DNA of 64,000 bases. Source: Bromus sterilis. Lineage: Eukaryota > Streptophyta > Magnoliopsida > Poales > Poaceae. Shown here piece after piece: positions 22,305 through 35,275 of the stretch (positions are counted from its first letter, which is position 1; each line of letters begins with the position of its first letter). The translations under genes were made by a program, and so were the position numbers. The stretch is taken from assembly GCA_950022295.1 (NCBI GenBank), contig OX465595.1, positions 279,631,770 to 279,695,769 on the forward strand, in the 5' to 3' direction. The notes beneath the pieces were generated by a model. The model worked only from the letters and a program-made list of their open reading frames with translations. It was not told the DNA's origin and made no database searches.

Positions 22305-23804
22305 GCCACCCCCCCATTTTTCCATCCCCTTCCTCCCGCTCCTCCCCGTGGCCGTCCGGACGCAGCCGTGGGCACGTGGTTGTCACCGGCGTGGCCACCG
22401 GCCGCCCCATCCCGTGCCACCACGTCCTGGAGCATCGTCGGCGTCGTCCTCGTCGAGCCCGCACTGCAGGTCGAGCCGGAGTCCAATAGTTGGCGTGAAT
22501 CGAGCTTCCCTGCCGTCCATGGTCGTCGTCGACCTCCGCCTCGATTCGTCGCCGCCGCGGCACCTCGGCAGCGATTGTCGCCGCTGCACACCTCCCCCGG
22601 CCTCCACAACCCTCCCTCGAGCTCTGCGGTGATCCACCTCGCCGTTATCCCCCTCTCGCCTTGCGTTTTCGTCGCCGACGATCCGAGCCTTGCTCGAGGC
22701 CGCCATGGACGGGAGCCTGCACTCCTGTGCCTCTGACCACGCCTTGCCCCACCTACCCCGTGCGCTGCTGCAGGTGCGGCTCCACGCACGCCCGCGTGGC
22801 CGCACCCCTCCCTGCTCGTCCCTGCTGGCTGCCGCCGCAGCGCCGCTTGCCGCTGCTGCGGGATGGCCACAGCCAAGCCATGGTTGTGCGTGTGATGTGC
22901 GTGCGTGGCTGCTACTGGCCATGTCCATGGCCTGGATGGTTTGGCCATGGTGTGCGCGTGCGTAGCATGTGTGCGTATGTGGTCTGTGTGTGGGCTGCTC
23001 TGCCGCCTGCGGGCATGGCCGCGTCCCCTGCTGCTCTGCTGCGGTAGCTGCCTTCCCACGCCGTGTGGCCACCCGCTGCTATCCCTGAACCATTTGCTAC
23101 TGCTGAAGCTTCAGATGCAGCTGCTTAACCCTCTTTTGGGGCAATCGAAACAACAGAAAATTTAAAAAAAACGAATTCAAATGTGGGTAAAAATAATATG
23201 TGCTAGTAGTACACCTAATTAGCCTCATTTTACCCCATTGGACCAACCTCAAAAGATGCAAGGATTAAATGCTAAGAAAATTACAAAATGGAGATTTCTG
23301 TTTCTCCCCCCCCTTTATTCTCCGGTAGACCCCGCTGCTACCGCCGACTACACCGCTGCTGAGTTCGACTACTTCGTCGACGACCGTACCCCTACCGTCG
23401 AGCTTCCAGGCAAGCAGAGTCATTTCCTTCCCCAGATATCGCCTATCTTTTCCGTACATTTCTTGCACTAGGCATTGTTACTGCTGCTGCTACGATTACA
23501 ATCCTATTCAATTGCATAGCCTGATTTTGTCGCCCCTTGATGTACCTTCCATATCCTACGCTGCCTATTATAATTATGCATTATTCAGTAGTGAGCCCTG
23601 CGCATTGTTAGCTAGGATTAGATAGCGGGTCGTGGCCACTCAGGGGAGTGACGCGGATACAAAATATATACAACTGCAACAGGTACGGATCAATGCAGAC
23701 GCCCTAGGGAACCTACAACGGTGAGACTCTGCCGAGTCGCTTCGAGTTTGACTTACGAGGGGACTGACTCGTAATTCACTCTCGTCGGCTCAGTAGCGTA
23801 GCAT

Positions 23805-23911
23805 CACTGGGATGATACGAGGGTATTCCTCTTTAGTTCATTCCGCTGATGTCTCGGCACCACCGGGGTGATACGAGAATATTCCTCTTTAGTTCATTCC
23901 GCTGATGTCTC
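23805..23911 (+). repeat. Two-unit tandem repeat in LTR (period 56)
   Basis: Units 23805-23855 and 23861-23911 are 51 bases each and differ at about five positions. Both contain TTCCTCTTTAGTTCATTCCG. The 3' LTR has the same pair at 30389-30495, so the duplication predates the insertion. Confidence 0.8.
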
Positions 23912-25557
23912 TGTCAAACCTCTTTAAGTGTGCCATCGAGGGTGATTCCTTCTGGTTTCACTTAATGGTAGGCACTCGAATCAACTGGTGTCCTTAAAGG
24001 TAAGAGTCGGCCGACCCAACGGTGCCCGCGAGCGGTATATTGTCGGGAGCGACAAGGAGGGTACGACCGACGTTACTGGCGTGCTTGGCCCCTGCTCGTA
24101 TCTCGCGAGAGTTACCAAACCACGAAAAAGTCGAGCTCTACCAAGAGCACACGTGAGACAAGGTAAGGAGACGGTTCACCTTGTCGGTAACCGCGCGCTT
24201 TGACGGGACGACAGGGCAGGCCCCAACGTTACCGGTGGGCCTTGTTGCTGTTCGTTGTCCGTTGTGTTGTTAGTCAGACAGCGATAACGGTTGTCTGCGA
24301 GATAATATTAAAATGCTAAATGGTTCGGCGGATGACTTGAGAGACCCGTTGGTCTGTACGCACTACCTACACGTGGGATTACGGTGTGGGCCCTCAGCGT
24401 CGTAGTTCGTCCGAAAGCTCTTCAGACGTCAGCAGTACTGCGGCCTGATCGCCGGGAAGTGGTCTTGTCTTTTTGCTACAGCAGGTGTGTTTGGATTTGC
24501 TTTTGCTTCACCGGCCAGACTCGCACCGTGCAGGAGCGTGCAAGGGTGAGGGACCTAGACCCCTTGGCGCATAGGATATAGTCCGGCGGATGGCCTCTCT
24601 GCTGAGCCTAGGATGGGCTGCAATGTGTCGGATAGCCTCGGTGGGGCGTTCCCTAACAAGGTTCACGCCACCCTGGAGATCCGAGCGGGCAGGCTGAACA
24701 GTAGTGCACCCCTGCAGGGAGTTTAATCTATTCGAATAGCCGTGTCCACGGTAACAGGACGCTTTATGCTGAAGCTGGATCTTACCACTAGAAACTATTA
24801 CTATTAAACTGTATGGTTCAGGGTTTTCTTCCTCGCAGGGAAGTCGAGGAGGGGAACTCGGAGACATTATCATTATTAATCATTACAACTTATATTATAC
24901 AATGTTGCAGCAACTTCTGCTTCATTGTTACTTTATGCTTTATATAAACTGTTGGCTGATTCTCTCCTTGTGCTGCAAGACATCGTCAGAAGATGCTAGT
25001 CTTCGATAGGCCTAGCTTCTTACCCTTATTCTGATTTCTATCTTGCAGTCCACTATATATACAGCCTCCCCTTTCCATTGATACAATGCATAATGCTTAG
25101 TACCGGACGTAAGACTCGCGGGTATACTAGATACTCACCTGCTTTATTTCCTTTACTGTTTTGCCTGATCGGCCGCTGCAGTCGACGTTGGAGCCCAGGA
25201 GCAGGAGTTCCCGATGCCGACCACCGCAACGTGAAGATCCCCGATGACCAACACCAGGAGTAGTTTGGAGGTTCCCAGGCAGGAGGCCTCGCCTTTTCGT
25301 TCGTGTTGTTTTTGTGCTAGCTTTCTCAAGGCAACCTTGTATCCTTGTGTCTGTACTCAGATACTTTTTCTTCCGCTCACTTTGTGCTCTTCAGCTGTTG
25401 TATTCGAGCCCTCGTGGCCCCTAGCTTGTATTAAACAGCTTGTATTATTTTATTTGTAGAGTTGTGTTGTGATATCTCACCGTGGCACCCTGATCTCGAT
25501 CGTGTACCTTGCGTGTATGATTACCGTACACGGTCTGAATTTGGGGGCGTCACAAGT

Positions 25558-25570
25558 TGGTATCAGAGCC
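25558..25570 (+). other. Primer binding site, initiator tRNA-Met type
   Basis: TGGTATCAGAGCC starts three bases after the LTR end. It is the standard plant retrotransposon primer site complementary to the 3' end of initiator tRNA-Met, and it fixes the plus orientation. Confidence 0.92.
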
Positions 25571-27160
25571 GACTGCCTATAGGACACCCCCTTCCAATTC
25601 CTTGGTCGAAGTCGAGTCTAGTCTTTGCAAAACTACTTTACTAACAGTGTAGTGTGGCTAATCGGCCCACGTCGCAAATTGGGTGGTATTAGGATCCTTT
25701 TTATCCGTACCTTTACTCTGGGATTCTACTCTCTTATCCTTTCGGGTAATTTTGCTAACTCTGACATTAGGATCTCGTGGTCGCATCTACCCGGAGAGCC
25801 CTTTACCCAAGATGATCGCTTGCTTCACCTGAAGATTCCGAAGATTACACTTCGATAAATACCCGAGAACCTACGTGATCATCGCCTTTGCAATCCCCTG
25901 CCACCGATAATGTCCGTATGGATAATTACCTTCACCTCCCGATCTGGAAATCATAATTCCCTTGTACTTAAACATCGAATTATTCCGACGCTTCTATGAT
26001 CCGATGCCTTTGCATTCTTTCTCCTTCTAGTTGAGTGCCGATACTCGCCTCAGATTCTTTGCGAACCACCCGACCTTTGGTGGGTTCTTATCTGACTAAT
26101 ATTACATGGCTTCTTCCATATGTCAATTGGATCCATCGTGTGAAATACCATCCTTGCCCTCGATGATTTGTGTTATTGTCGACAACCTGCCTTGACTCCG
26201 TGCCAATACAACTTGGTCATGTATATCGTGCTCTACCTTTCCTTGGCAAAGACATACACGTGATACTTGTGTATAATCACTTTTCCCTTCCATTGGTTTG
26301 TTTGATCAGACAATCATATTTTCCCCTTCCATTGGTCTATTTAACCTTTCTTGTGATATATATTATCTGAGCAGCGATAATTCCCTGCTTATGTAAACAC
26401 TTCAGTGTACTACTCTGTCGGTACAACCTATTACCTTCGTGGATAACCTTTCGGTAACCATCGATGGACGAGAACTTTGCCAAGTGGTTCTCTTCTTCCC
26501 TTACCCTTGGTACCGACCTTGTTGCCGACAAAGCTGACAAACTATTCCTTGACAAACCTTGCGTCGTGATCGCATAAAATGTCACCATCCCATGTGGGCC
26601 CATAACCCACAGTCCACAGGATCGAAACCTGACTCTTTTGTACATTCCCGTTCCCAAGGATTATTCCTCGTGCTTGACCTCGTATGCCATTCACGAGTCA
26701 CATACCTTATGATATTCAGTCCAATACCCAAACACAGTGCTTATGCCCGATGCGCTGGACCCCCCTTTTTCAGCATCCGTCATCGGCATCGAATGCATGC
26801 ATGTCCGCTTGCAACTTCTCATACCTCCTCTTGTTTCTCTCGTTGTATTTCTCTGAGTTTAAACTCGAGAGATACGTTGCACCCCATTCCCTTGGACAAC
26901 CTTGGTTGATTAACCTAGTACCGATCCGACCCCTTGAGTTTACCCCGAGCCTATTCATAGTACGATGAAGACCCTGAATGAAGGATGATAACTCGTCGAG
27001 ATGCAACGATGCAAAGAAATGAAGACATCAATGAGAAGGATTAACTTCTTCGAGATGGACAACAAGCACCGGAAGATTCGTTAGAATACGAAACCAAGAC
27101 TTTAACCTTTACACTACCTTTAAATTCTCAGGACGAGAATTCTTTGTAGTGGTGGAGATT
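25571..27160 (+). other. Non-coding interior of the LARD-like element
   Basis: No frame longer than about 120 codons is present and no retroviral motif is seen on either strand. The last 40 bases (AGGACGAGAATTCTTTGTAG, then GGTGGAGATT) resemble the pol tail and purine tract that precede the 3' LTR in gypsy elements, so the interior may be the relic of a longer coding region. Confidence 0.7.
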
Positions 27161-27804
27161 TGTAACACCCCGGGTGTCACGCTACAGTAATCACCTACAG
27201 TAATCACAATTACTGTTTCTAATCATGCCTTGATCATTTTTGAATCAACCCAAACTCAAAATGCATTTTTATGAATATTAAAAATATGTGATAAATAAAA
27301 CTTTGTCCAAAAATTGTGCAACCAATTTTGTTAAATAACTAAAAATCAGTGGGCCATGTTAAACTAACTTTGGGCATTTATTACTTTGATTAAAATAATA
27401 AACAATTCAAACGGTAGCTCAATCGATCCAATTTTATAAGTTATTATTTAAATAAAATACTAAATGAATTTATAAAAATACCAAACTTTTTGTGGCACTG
27501 TAATATCATGTAACACTAATATTTGAACTAGTTTCAATTGTTACAAAAATCAACAACTAGATAAACTAAGCTAGAATTGTATGCAAATGAATAACAGAAA
27601 AAAAGAAACAAAATCCTATCTAACACCCAGGGCACAACCTCCCTGTGGGCCAGGCCCACTCCACCTTTCCCCCCCGGCCCACTTCCTTTCCCTCCCCTGT
27701 TCACCCCCGTGCGTGGACTCCATCCACGCCGGCCACGCCGGCCGGCCATGCCGTGGCGGCCATCGGCGGCTGTCGGCGGGGATAAGAGCCCCGAGCCCCC
27801 AACG

Positions 27805-27819
27805 AAACCCTAACCCTAA
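27805..27819 (+). promoter_or_regulatory. Telobox-like motif in LTR (3' copy)
   Basis: AAACCCTAACCCTAA, the counterpart of 22290-22304. Confidence 0.4.
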
Positions 27820-30388
27820 GCCATCCCCCCCATTTTTCCCTCCCCTTCCTCCCGCTCCTCCCCGTGGCCGTCCGGACGCAGCCGTGGGAACGCGGTTGTC
27901 ACCGGCGTGGCCACCGGCCGCCCCATCCCGCGCCACCGGACGTCCTGGAGCATCGTCGGCGTCGTCCTTGTCGAGCCCGCACTGCAGGTCGAGCCGGAGT
28001 CCAACAGTTGGCGTGAATCGAGCTTCCCTGCCGTCCATGGTCGTCGTCGACCTCCGCCTCGATTCGTCGCCGCCGCGGCACCTCGGCAGCGATTGCCGCC
28101 GCTGCACACCTCCCCCGGCCTCCACAACCCTCCCTCGAGCTCTGCGGTGAGCCACCTCGCCGTTATCCCCCTCTCCCCTTGCGTTTTCGTCGCCGACGAT
28201 CCGAGCCTCGCTCGAGGCCACCATGGACGGGAGCCTGCACTCCTGTGCCTCTCGCCACGCCTTGCCCCACCTACCCCGTGCGCTGCTGCAGGTGCGGCTC
28301 CACGCACGCCCGCGTGGCCGCACTCCTCCCTGCTCGTCCCTGCTGGCTGCCGCCGCAGCGCCGCTTGCCGCTGCTGCGGGATGGCCACAGCCAAGCCATG
28401 GTTGTGCGTGTGATGTGCGTGCGTGGCTGCTACTGGCCATGTCCATGGCCTGGATGGTTTGGCCATGGTGTGCGCGTGAGTAGCATGTGTGTGTATGTGG
28501 TCTGTGTGTGTGTGGGCTGCTCTGCCACCTGCGGGCATGGCCGCGTCCCCTGCTGCTCTGCTGCGGTAGCTGCCTTCCCACGCCGTGTGGCCACCCGCTG
28601 CTATCCCTGAACCATTTTCTACTGCTGAAGCTTCAGATGCAGTTGTTGAACCCTCTTTTGGGGCAATCGAAACAACAGCAAAATTTAAACAAAACGAATT
28701 CAAATGTGGGTAAAAATAATATGTGCTGGTAGTACACCTAATTAGCCTCATTTTACCCCATTGGACCAACCTCAAAAGATGCAAGGATTAAATGCTAAGA
28801 AAATTACAAAATGGAGATTTCTGTTAACAAAGAAAATAAACTTGTCACCATTGTTAGTTTAGAGCAAGACTTAGTTATGCTATTGGTACTTGTCATGGCA
28901 TCAGATGGCATGAAATTATAACACACTTGTTGTGTATCAAAACACCTTTAGGATTCATCCTCAAAGAAGCCATAGATTAGTTGCAATTATCAAGAAAAGT
29001 TTGCTAAAATTAATAGTTTCTATTGTTTACATTTTGTGGCACTTTCAAGCAAGGTTTTAATTAAGTAAATGAACCCCGATAACTTTGGCTTCCGTACCTG
29101 ATTCGAGATCAAAGAAAATTGTTCGACTTGATATAAGGCACTAACTCGGCGGATGAGCGGAACCCTAAACCGTAGCCTCTCGAAAATAGCTAAGTGTTGA
29201 TTTAGAAACAAGAATCCCAGACTTAGCAAAAATTCAGTGGGTTCCAAAATCGATGTCTATGACAAGTGGGCCGTAGCCTTTTTAATTATAAGAAATGTTT
29301 TATTTAAATATATTAACTCCGAGTCACTCACAGGTGGTCCCTTTGTGTCAGTTTGACTAGTCAACATCATTATTGTAAATTAATAATTAAATAGATTCCA
29401 GGAATGATCTAAAATGATTTAAATTGGGAAATTCAATATCTTTTAAACCGTATCTCTGACGGAAAAACTTTATACGTCAAAGGTGATCAAAAAAATACAA
29501 CGAACCCGGATACGTTACCTGTATAACCACCGCACCCCTCTAACCTACCGAACATCGAAAATTTCCCCTCCGGTTCATCTGTCTGTCAGACGACCGGAGC
29601 CGGTAAAACTTTCCGGAAGAAATTATTCTGAATACGAAAGTTGCTCAGAATAGATCAACTACCCCGGATACATCACCCACACGTGTGTCGGATGCCCACG
29701 ACACCTCCGGCATGACCCCCCCCCCCCTCCGGACACCCTGTCCGGTAATCACCCGGAGCCGGTATTTCATCCACAGATGAATTCCCTCTCCGGGCAACGT
29801 GTATCGTTTATCGTTAGAGCATCGATAGCTTTTCATCTGTCATGTATTGCATTTCTTTGCTACGCTTGCTTTGTATTTACTGTTTCTCCCCCCCCCCCCT
29901 TATTCTCCGGTAGACCCCGCTGCTACCGCCGACTACACCGCTGCTGAGTTCGACTACTTCGTCGATGACCGTACCCCTACCGTCGAGCTTCCAGGCAAGC
30001 AGAGCCATTTCCTTCCCCAGATATCGCCTATCTTTTCCGTACATTTCTTGCACTAGGCATTGTTACTGCTGCTGCTACGATTACAATCCTATTCAATTGC
30101 ATAGCCTGATTTTGTCGCCCCTTGATGTACCTTCCTTATCCTATGTTGCCTATTATAATTATGCATTATTCAGCAGTGAGCCTTGCGCATTGTTAGGTAG
30201 GATTAGATAGCGGGTCGTGCCACTCAGGGGAGTGACGCGGATACAAAATATATACAACTGCAACAGGTACGGATCAATGCAGACGCCCTAGGGAACCTAC
30301 AACGGTGAGACTCTGCCGAGTCGCTTCGAGTTTGACTTACGAGGGGACTGACTCGTAATTCACTCTCGTCGGCTCAGTAGCGTAGCAT

Positions 30389-30495
30389 CACTGGGATGAT
30401 ACGAGGGTATTCCTCTTTAGTTCATTCCGCTGATGTCTCGGCACCACCGGGGTGATACGAGAATATTCCTCTTTAGTTCATTCCGCTGATGTCTC
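30389..30495 (+). repeat. Two-unit tandem repeat in LTR (3' copy)
   Basis: The counterpart of 23805-23911, with the same period of 56. Confidence 0.8.
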
Positions 30496-32143
30496 TGTCA
30501 AACCTCTTTAAGTGTGCCATCGAGGGTGATTCCTTCTGGTTTCACTTAATGGTAGGCACTCGAATCAACTGGTGTCCTTAAAGGTAAGAGTCGGCCGACC
30601 CAACGGTGCCCGCGAGCGGTATATTGTCGGGAGCGACAAGGAGGGTACGACCGACGTTACTGGCGTGCTTGGCCCCTGCTCGTATCTCGCGAGAGTTACC
30701 AAACCACGAAAAAGTCGAGCTCTACCAAGAGCACACGTGAGACAAGGTAAGGAGACGGTTCACCTTGTCGGTAACCGCGCGCTTTGACGGGACGACAGGG
30801 CAGGCCCCAACGTTACCGGTGGGCCTTGTTGCTGTTCGTTGTCCGTTGTGTTGTTAGTCAGACAGCGATAACGGTTGTCTGCGAGATAATATTAAAATGC
30901 TAAATGGTTCGGCGGATGACTTGAGAGACCCGTTGGTCTGTACGCACTACCTACACGTGGGATTACGGTGTGGGCCCTCAGCGTCGTAGTTCGTCCGAAA
31001 GCTCTTCAGACGTCAGCAGTACTGCGGCCTGATCGCCGGGAAGTGGTCTTGTCTTTTTGCTACAGCAGGTGTGTTTGGATTTGCTTTTGCTTCACCGGCC
31101 AGACTCGCACCGTGCAGGAGCGTGCAAGGGTGAGGGACCTAGACCCCTTGGCGCATAGGATATAGTCCGGCGGATGGCCTCTCTGCTGAGCCTAGGATGG
31201 GCTGCAATGTGTCGGATAGCCTCGGTGGGGCGTTCCCTAACAAGGTTCACGCCACCCTGGAGATCCGAGCGGGCAGGCTGAACAGTAGTGCACCCCTGCA
31301 GGGAGTTTAATCTATTCGAATAGCCGTGTCCACGGTAACAGGACGCTTTATGCTGAAGCTGGATCTTACCACTAGAAACTATTACTATTAAACTATATGG
31401 TTCCGGGTTTTCTTCCTCGCAGGCAAGTCGAGGAGGGGAACTCGGAGGCATTATCATTATTAATCATTACAACTTATATTATACAATGTTGCAGCAACTT
31501 CTGCTTCATTGTTACTTTATGCTTTATATAAACTGTTGGTTGATTCTCTCCTTGTGCTGCAAGACATCGTCAGAAGATGCTAGTATTCGATAGGCCTAGC
31601 TTCTTACCCTTATTATGATTTCTATCTTGCAGTCCACTATATATACAACCTCCCCTTTCCATTGATACAATGCATAATGCTTAGTAGCGGACGTAAGACT
31701 CGCGGGTATACTAGATACTCACCTGCTTTATTTCCTTTACTGATTTTCCTGATCGGCCGCTGCAGTCGACGTTGGAGCCCAGGAGCAGGAGTTCCCGATG
31801 CCGACCACCCTAACGTGAAGATCCCCGATGACCAAGACTAGGAGTAGTTTGGAGGTTCCCAGTCAGGAGGCCTCGCCTTTTTGTTCGTGTTGTTTTTGTG
31901 CTAGCCTTCTCAAGGCAACCTTGTATCCTTGTGTCTGTACTCAGATACTTTTTCTTCCGCTGACTTTGTGCTCTCGAGCTGTTGTATTCGAGCCCTCGTG
32001 GCCCCTGGCTTGTATTAAACAGCTTGTATTATTTTATTTGTAGAGTTGTGTTGTGATATCTCACCGTGGCACCCTGATCTCGATCGTGTACCTTGCGTGT
32101 ATGATTACTGTACACGGTCTAAATTTGGGGGCGTCACAGAGAG

Positions 32144-33767
32144 TTCCCGATATCTTTATCTTTATCTTTGTCATTTGTGGTCAAGTTTAGTGTCGTATTA
32201 TGTCAAGGGAAGTTATCTTATAAAATAGGTGTATGCATTGAGGTCTATCACTCCTATGTGGAGAGTTTTGTATCCGTGAGTGTGCAGTGTCTATGATGGA
32301 ATATTAATGAGAAGTTTATTGGTTTGTTCGCTGCACTTGGTATTCTCTTCACGCAATCGACCTTATATGATGATTCTTATGGGAGTATTGATCTTATATA
32401 TCAGGTATGGCTTTGAAAACTTTATTTAATCTTGGCAAACATAGCTTTGATCATAACAACAAGCATGAGTTTTTTTAGTAGCGACATAGCCAAAACCTTT
32501 ATGTTCTTATGCTTGAAGTGTTTTGTTGACAAGGAAGACAACTTGATGTTTCATGCCAATTCTTAATGTAGACTTTATATTGTTTTGCATCCAAGTCAAC
32601 ATCATTTGTCTGATTTTAAAAGCCTTTGCTAGCCAAACCTTGTACTAAGCGGGAATACTGCTTGTGCAGCCATACCTTGAAACATGAACCTTCCAAAGAG
32701 TCCACCATACCTTTCCTATTCGCGGTATTTCACCGCCACTCCTAAAGTATATTATTCATGTGCTATCTTTAAACCTTCAAAATAGTATACCCCTTGTTTT
32801 GTGCCTCTGTTTTAGCTAATGAGGAAGTAATAGGTAATTCATGATCTTCTTATGCTGGACATGTTTTATCTTGGGATTGCATGTCTAATCTGCAAAACCG
32901 TAATACTAGGAGGAACTGGCATGAGTGCACCCAGCTCATAAAATATAATACAACAAACAAACCCTCCTTCACACTTTGTTCATGAGAAATCAGAAAACTT
33001 TGGCAGTGATAAACAAAGGAGATTAAGGGGATGTGATTGTCCCTACTTGGGAGCCGTTCCTCGAAACTTGCCCAACATGAGAAGTAATTGGGTTATCTAC
33101 TAGCATTCGTTGATGAATTATGCACCTCTCAAATATTATTCTATAATCTTTATTGATTTCAAAACCTCTAAAAGCTCTAGCACATGAGTTTTCCCTACTT
33201 CCCTATGCGAAGGGCTAAGCCTTTACTTTTATTTTGAGTCAGTAAACCCACTTCTTTCCATCCCACAAAGAGCAGACACCTTATGTTGACAAGAGATGCA
33301 TGCCTTAATATTGTTTCGTTGAGAATTGCCATATTACATCTTTGTTGATATTATCATTAAGATAAACAAGTTGTTTGTTCAGCCTTGCTACATCAAACAT
33401 CTTCCTTTGTGTTAGCATTTTCACTTCTTGACTAATAACATGTTCTTTCAAAAGCTTGAAATTATCTCATCAAAATATAAAGGATAGAGCCAAAGTTAAA
33501 AGTTATTAGTCGTTCTTTGACCAAAGGTTATGTTTGCCATGATATGATGAGTTTTCTCGGTCCTACTTTTGATTGTAATAGATATTACTCTTTCATAAGG
33601 GCCATATGAGTTGAGGTTGCTGTTGGGGATGCTTGAGTTTAGTAGAAGAAATTATGATGCTTCTTGTCTATATTCTTATTATTGACACTTCACTCTCTAA
33701 ACTTGTGGACAGGTTTACCGAGCTCAGTATTCGCTTGGGGACAAGCGAGGTCTAAGCTTGGGGGAGT
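32144..33767 (+). other. Non-coding 3' region of element C, right part
   Basis: AT-rich sequence without coding signal that continues 21566-21652. It ends with CTAAGCTTGGGGGAGT (about 33752-33767), a purine-rich tract suited to prime plus-strand DNA synthesis right before the LTR. Confidence 0.75.
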
Positions 33768-35275
33768 TGATACGTCCAAAATGCATCACTATTTTATATC
33801 ATAATTTACCTCTATTCATTGATATATTCCATATTATGATGATGTTCTTATAGTGTTTTGTCTTGTTTTACACAGTTTTCAACTTTCCGGTGCCGAAACA
33901 GCAGACACAGGAATCAGCGGGGAAAGTGCACATCAAGTGGCCATACCAGCACATCTCCAAATGACCTGAAATTTACGGGGTGTAATTTTCAGAAGATATA
34001 ATGAAGACTGGCTGAAGGACACCCGGAGGGGGCTCCAGGCGCCCTGGTGGCGCGACCACCCCCTAGGACGCGCCACCTTGCCGCCTGGGAGGTGGGGCCC
34101 ACTCCAGGTGCCCCCCTTTGGCCTATATCATCATCTTGACCTAAAAACCCCAGAAGAAGAAGAGTATCTGGAGTTCCGCCGCCGCTCCGTGGCGAAAATC
34201 TACAGAGAACAAAAGACCTTTTCGGCGGGAAGATTTCGCCGGGGAGAAATCCTCCCGGAGGGGGAGATCGTAATCATCATCGTCACCATTGTCAGGGGCA
34301 TCGTCGGGATCATCATCTACATCATCCGCACCACCAGCACCATCTCCATCTTCATCCCATCTCATCTCACCATTGCAATCCAAGTTGTAACTCGTACTAT
34401 CCATCCCCTCTGCTCTACCGGTGTTGATTACTCTTTGTGGTGAATGATATTAAGTTTTGTTGGAGAATCATTGTTATGACCAGATTGTTTATCATATATT
34501 TATCACCACTGATCATGATCTCTTTTATGTCTTGTGAGTAGTTATTTTAGTTCTTGAGGACATGGGAGAAGTCTAGTTGTTAGTAGTCATATGATGTTGA
34601 AGTAATATGTGTTGTTTGATATTTAAGTTGTGGTGTTATTCTTCTATTGGTGTTGTGCGAATGTCGACTACACAACACTTCGCCTTTTTAAGGACCTAAG
34701 GGAACGCATTGTGTATAAAGTATGCTTATAGTGGGTTGCCGGAGTGACAGACACCTAAACCCCAGTTCACACACTTTTGCACGAGGGATTGTTGGGCCCT
34801 AAAGTTTATTGCTATGGTTATCCTTTGCCTTAATTTATATCTTGTATTTGCGGATGCTTGAAAGAGGTTTAATCATATGGGTGTGATTATATTATTCTAG
34901 AAAGTGCACTAGCATAGGTCCACCCACACAACACTTATCAATAGAAAACATAGTACCTATACAGAATATGGCGAAGGCACATGACTATCTCTCCCGTGTG
35001 TCCTCAAGAACGATTTAGCCTTTATAAGTTTAAATCCTTTTGCTTATCCTTTGCACAAAAGTATTGGGCCACCTTGCTGCATTTTATCACCATTTACTTT
35101 ATTTGATGTTATCCTCTTATTGCTTAAACAATAAAACCCATAAAAAGTTACCTTTCAGTACTTGCATTTATTCCTATCTCAAGATCACTTATCAATACCT
35201 TCTGCTCCTCGTTGGGTTCGACACTCTTCCTTATCGAAAAGGCTACGATAGATCCCCGACACTTGTGGGTCATCA
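33768..35275 (+). repeat. 3' LTR of element C
   Basis: It starts TGATACGTCCAAAATGCATC after the purine tract and ends GGGTCATCA. Inside, a GC-rich leader with GGAGTTCCGCCGCCGCTCC near 34170 is followed by a CAT/ATC-rich run (about 34271-34380). At 35276 the sequence switches to a different protease gene, so CACTG (35276-35280) is the expected right target duplication. The left partner is outside the window or lost. Confidence 0.85.
34271..34380. repeat. CAT/ATC-rich low-complexity run
   Basis: An imperfect trinucleotide-like run in the LTR leader (ATCATCATCGTCACC and variants). The ORFs on both strands through it are low-complexity artefacts. Confidence 0.6.

Larger units (their letters stand above)
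21653..25554 (+). repeat. 5' LTR of the LARD-like element
   Basis: It starts TGTAACACCCC and ends GGGGGCGTCACA. An AT-rich head is followed by a GC-rich, gene-leader-like block (about 22110-23060) that produces several long but meaningless reading frames on both strands. Compared with the 3' copy it lacks 1,059 bases at 23304/23305. Confidence 0.92.
21653..32138 (+). mobile_element. Complete LARD-like LTR element inside element C
   Basis: GAGAG at 21648-21652 is repeated at 32139-32143, giving exact boundaries (10,486 bp). Two LTRs (3,902 and 4,978 bp) enclose only 1,606 bp. The primer site is of initiator tRNA-Met type. The interior has no gag or pol signal, so the element fits the large retrotransposon derivative (LARD) type and would need proteins from elsewhere. 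Long identical stretches between the LTRs, for example in the block beginning ACTCAGGGGAGTGACGCGG, suggest a recent insertion. Confidence 0.92.
27161..32138 (+). repeat. 3' LTR of the LARD-like element
   Basis: It starts TGTAACACCCC and ends GGGGGCGTCACA, followed directly by GAGAG. It is the fuller copy and holds the 1,059-base stretch 28826-29884 missing from the 5' copy. Poly-C runs near 29717 and 29886 and a GT-rich run near 28487-28515 are simple-sequence spots. Confidence 0.92.
16980..35275 (+). mobile_element. Element C: Ty3/gypsy element with pol and extra ORF
   Basis: The plus-strand order is an unassigned 160-bp lead, protease, RT, RNase H, integrase, an extra ORF, a non-coding 3' region, purine-rich tract (about 33750-33767) and a 3' LTR (33768-35275). 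The LARD element 21653-32138 splits the 3' region, and the two halves join cleanly at GAGAG. The 5' LTR and gag are absent from this window. Domain order (RT and RNase H before integrase) is that of gypsy elements. Confidence 0.88.

Noticed and set aside
22114..23072. ORFs up to 252 codons on both strands, repeated at 27616-28784
   Set aside because: They are in the GC-rich part of the LARD LTRs. Presence in both copies reflects LTR duplication, not gene conservation.
23988..24203. Identical 71-codon ORF also at 30572-30787
   Set aside because: It is identical because both lie in LTRs of the same recent element; it has no start context or family match.
25558..25570. tRNA gene fragments
   Set aside because: The matches to tRNA 3' ends at 1353, 25558, 42028 and 57012 are complementary primer sites next to LTRs. 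No cloverleaf is present.
28826..29884. Possible 1-kb transposon in the 3' LTR with CTGTT target duplication
   Set aside because: The segment has no terminal inverted repeats or TG…CA ends, and resembles ordinary LTR sequence of related families. A deletion in the other LTR explains it better.
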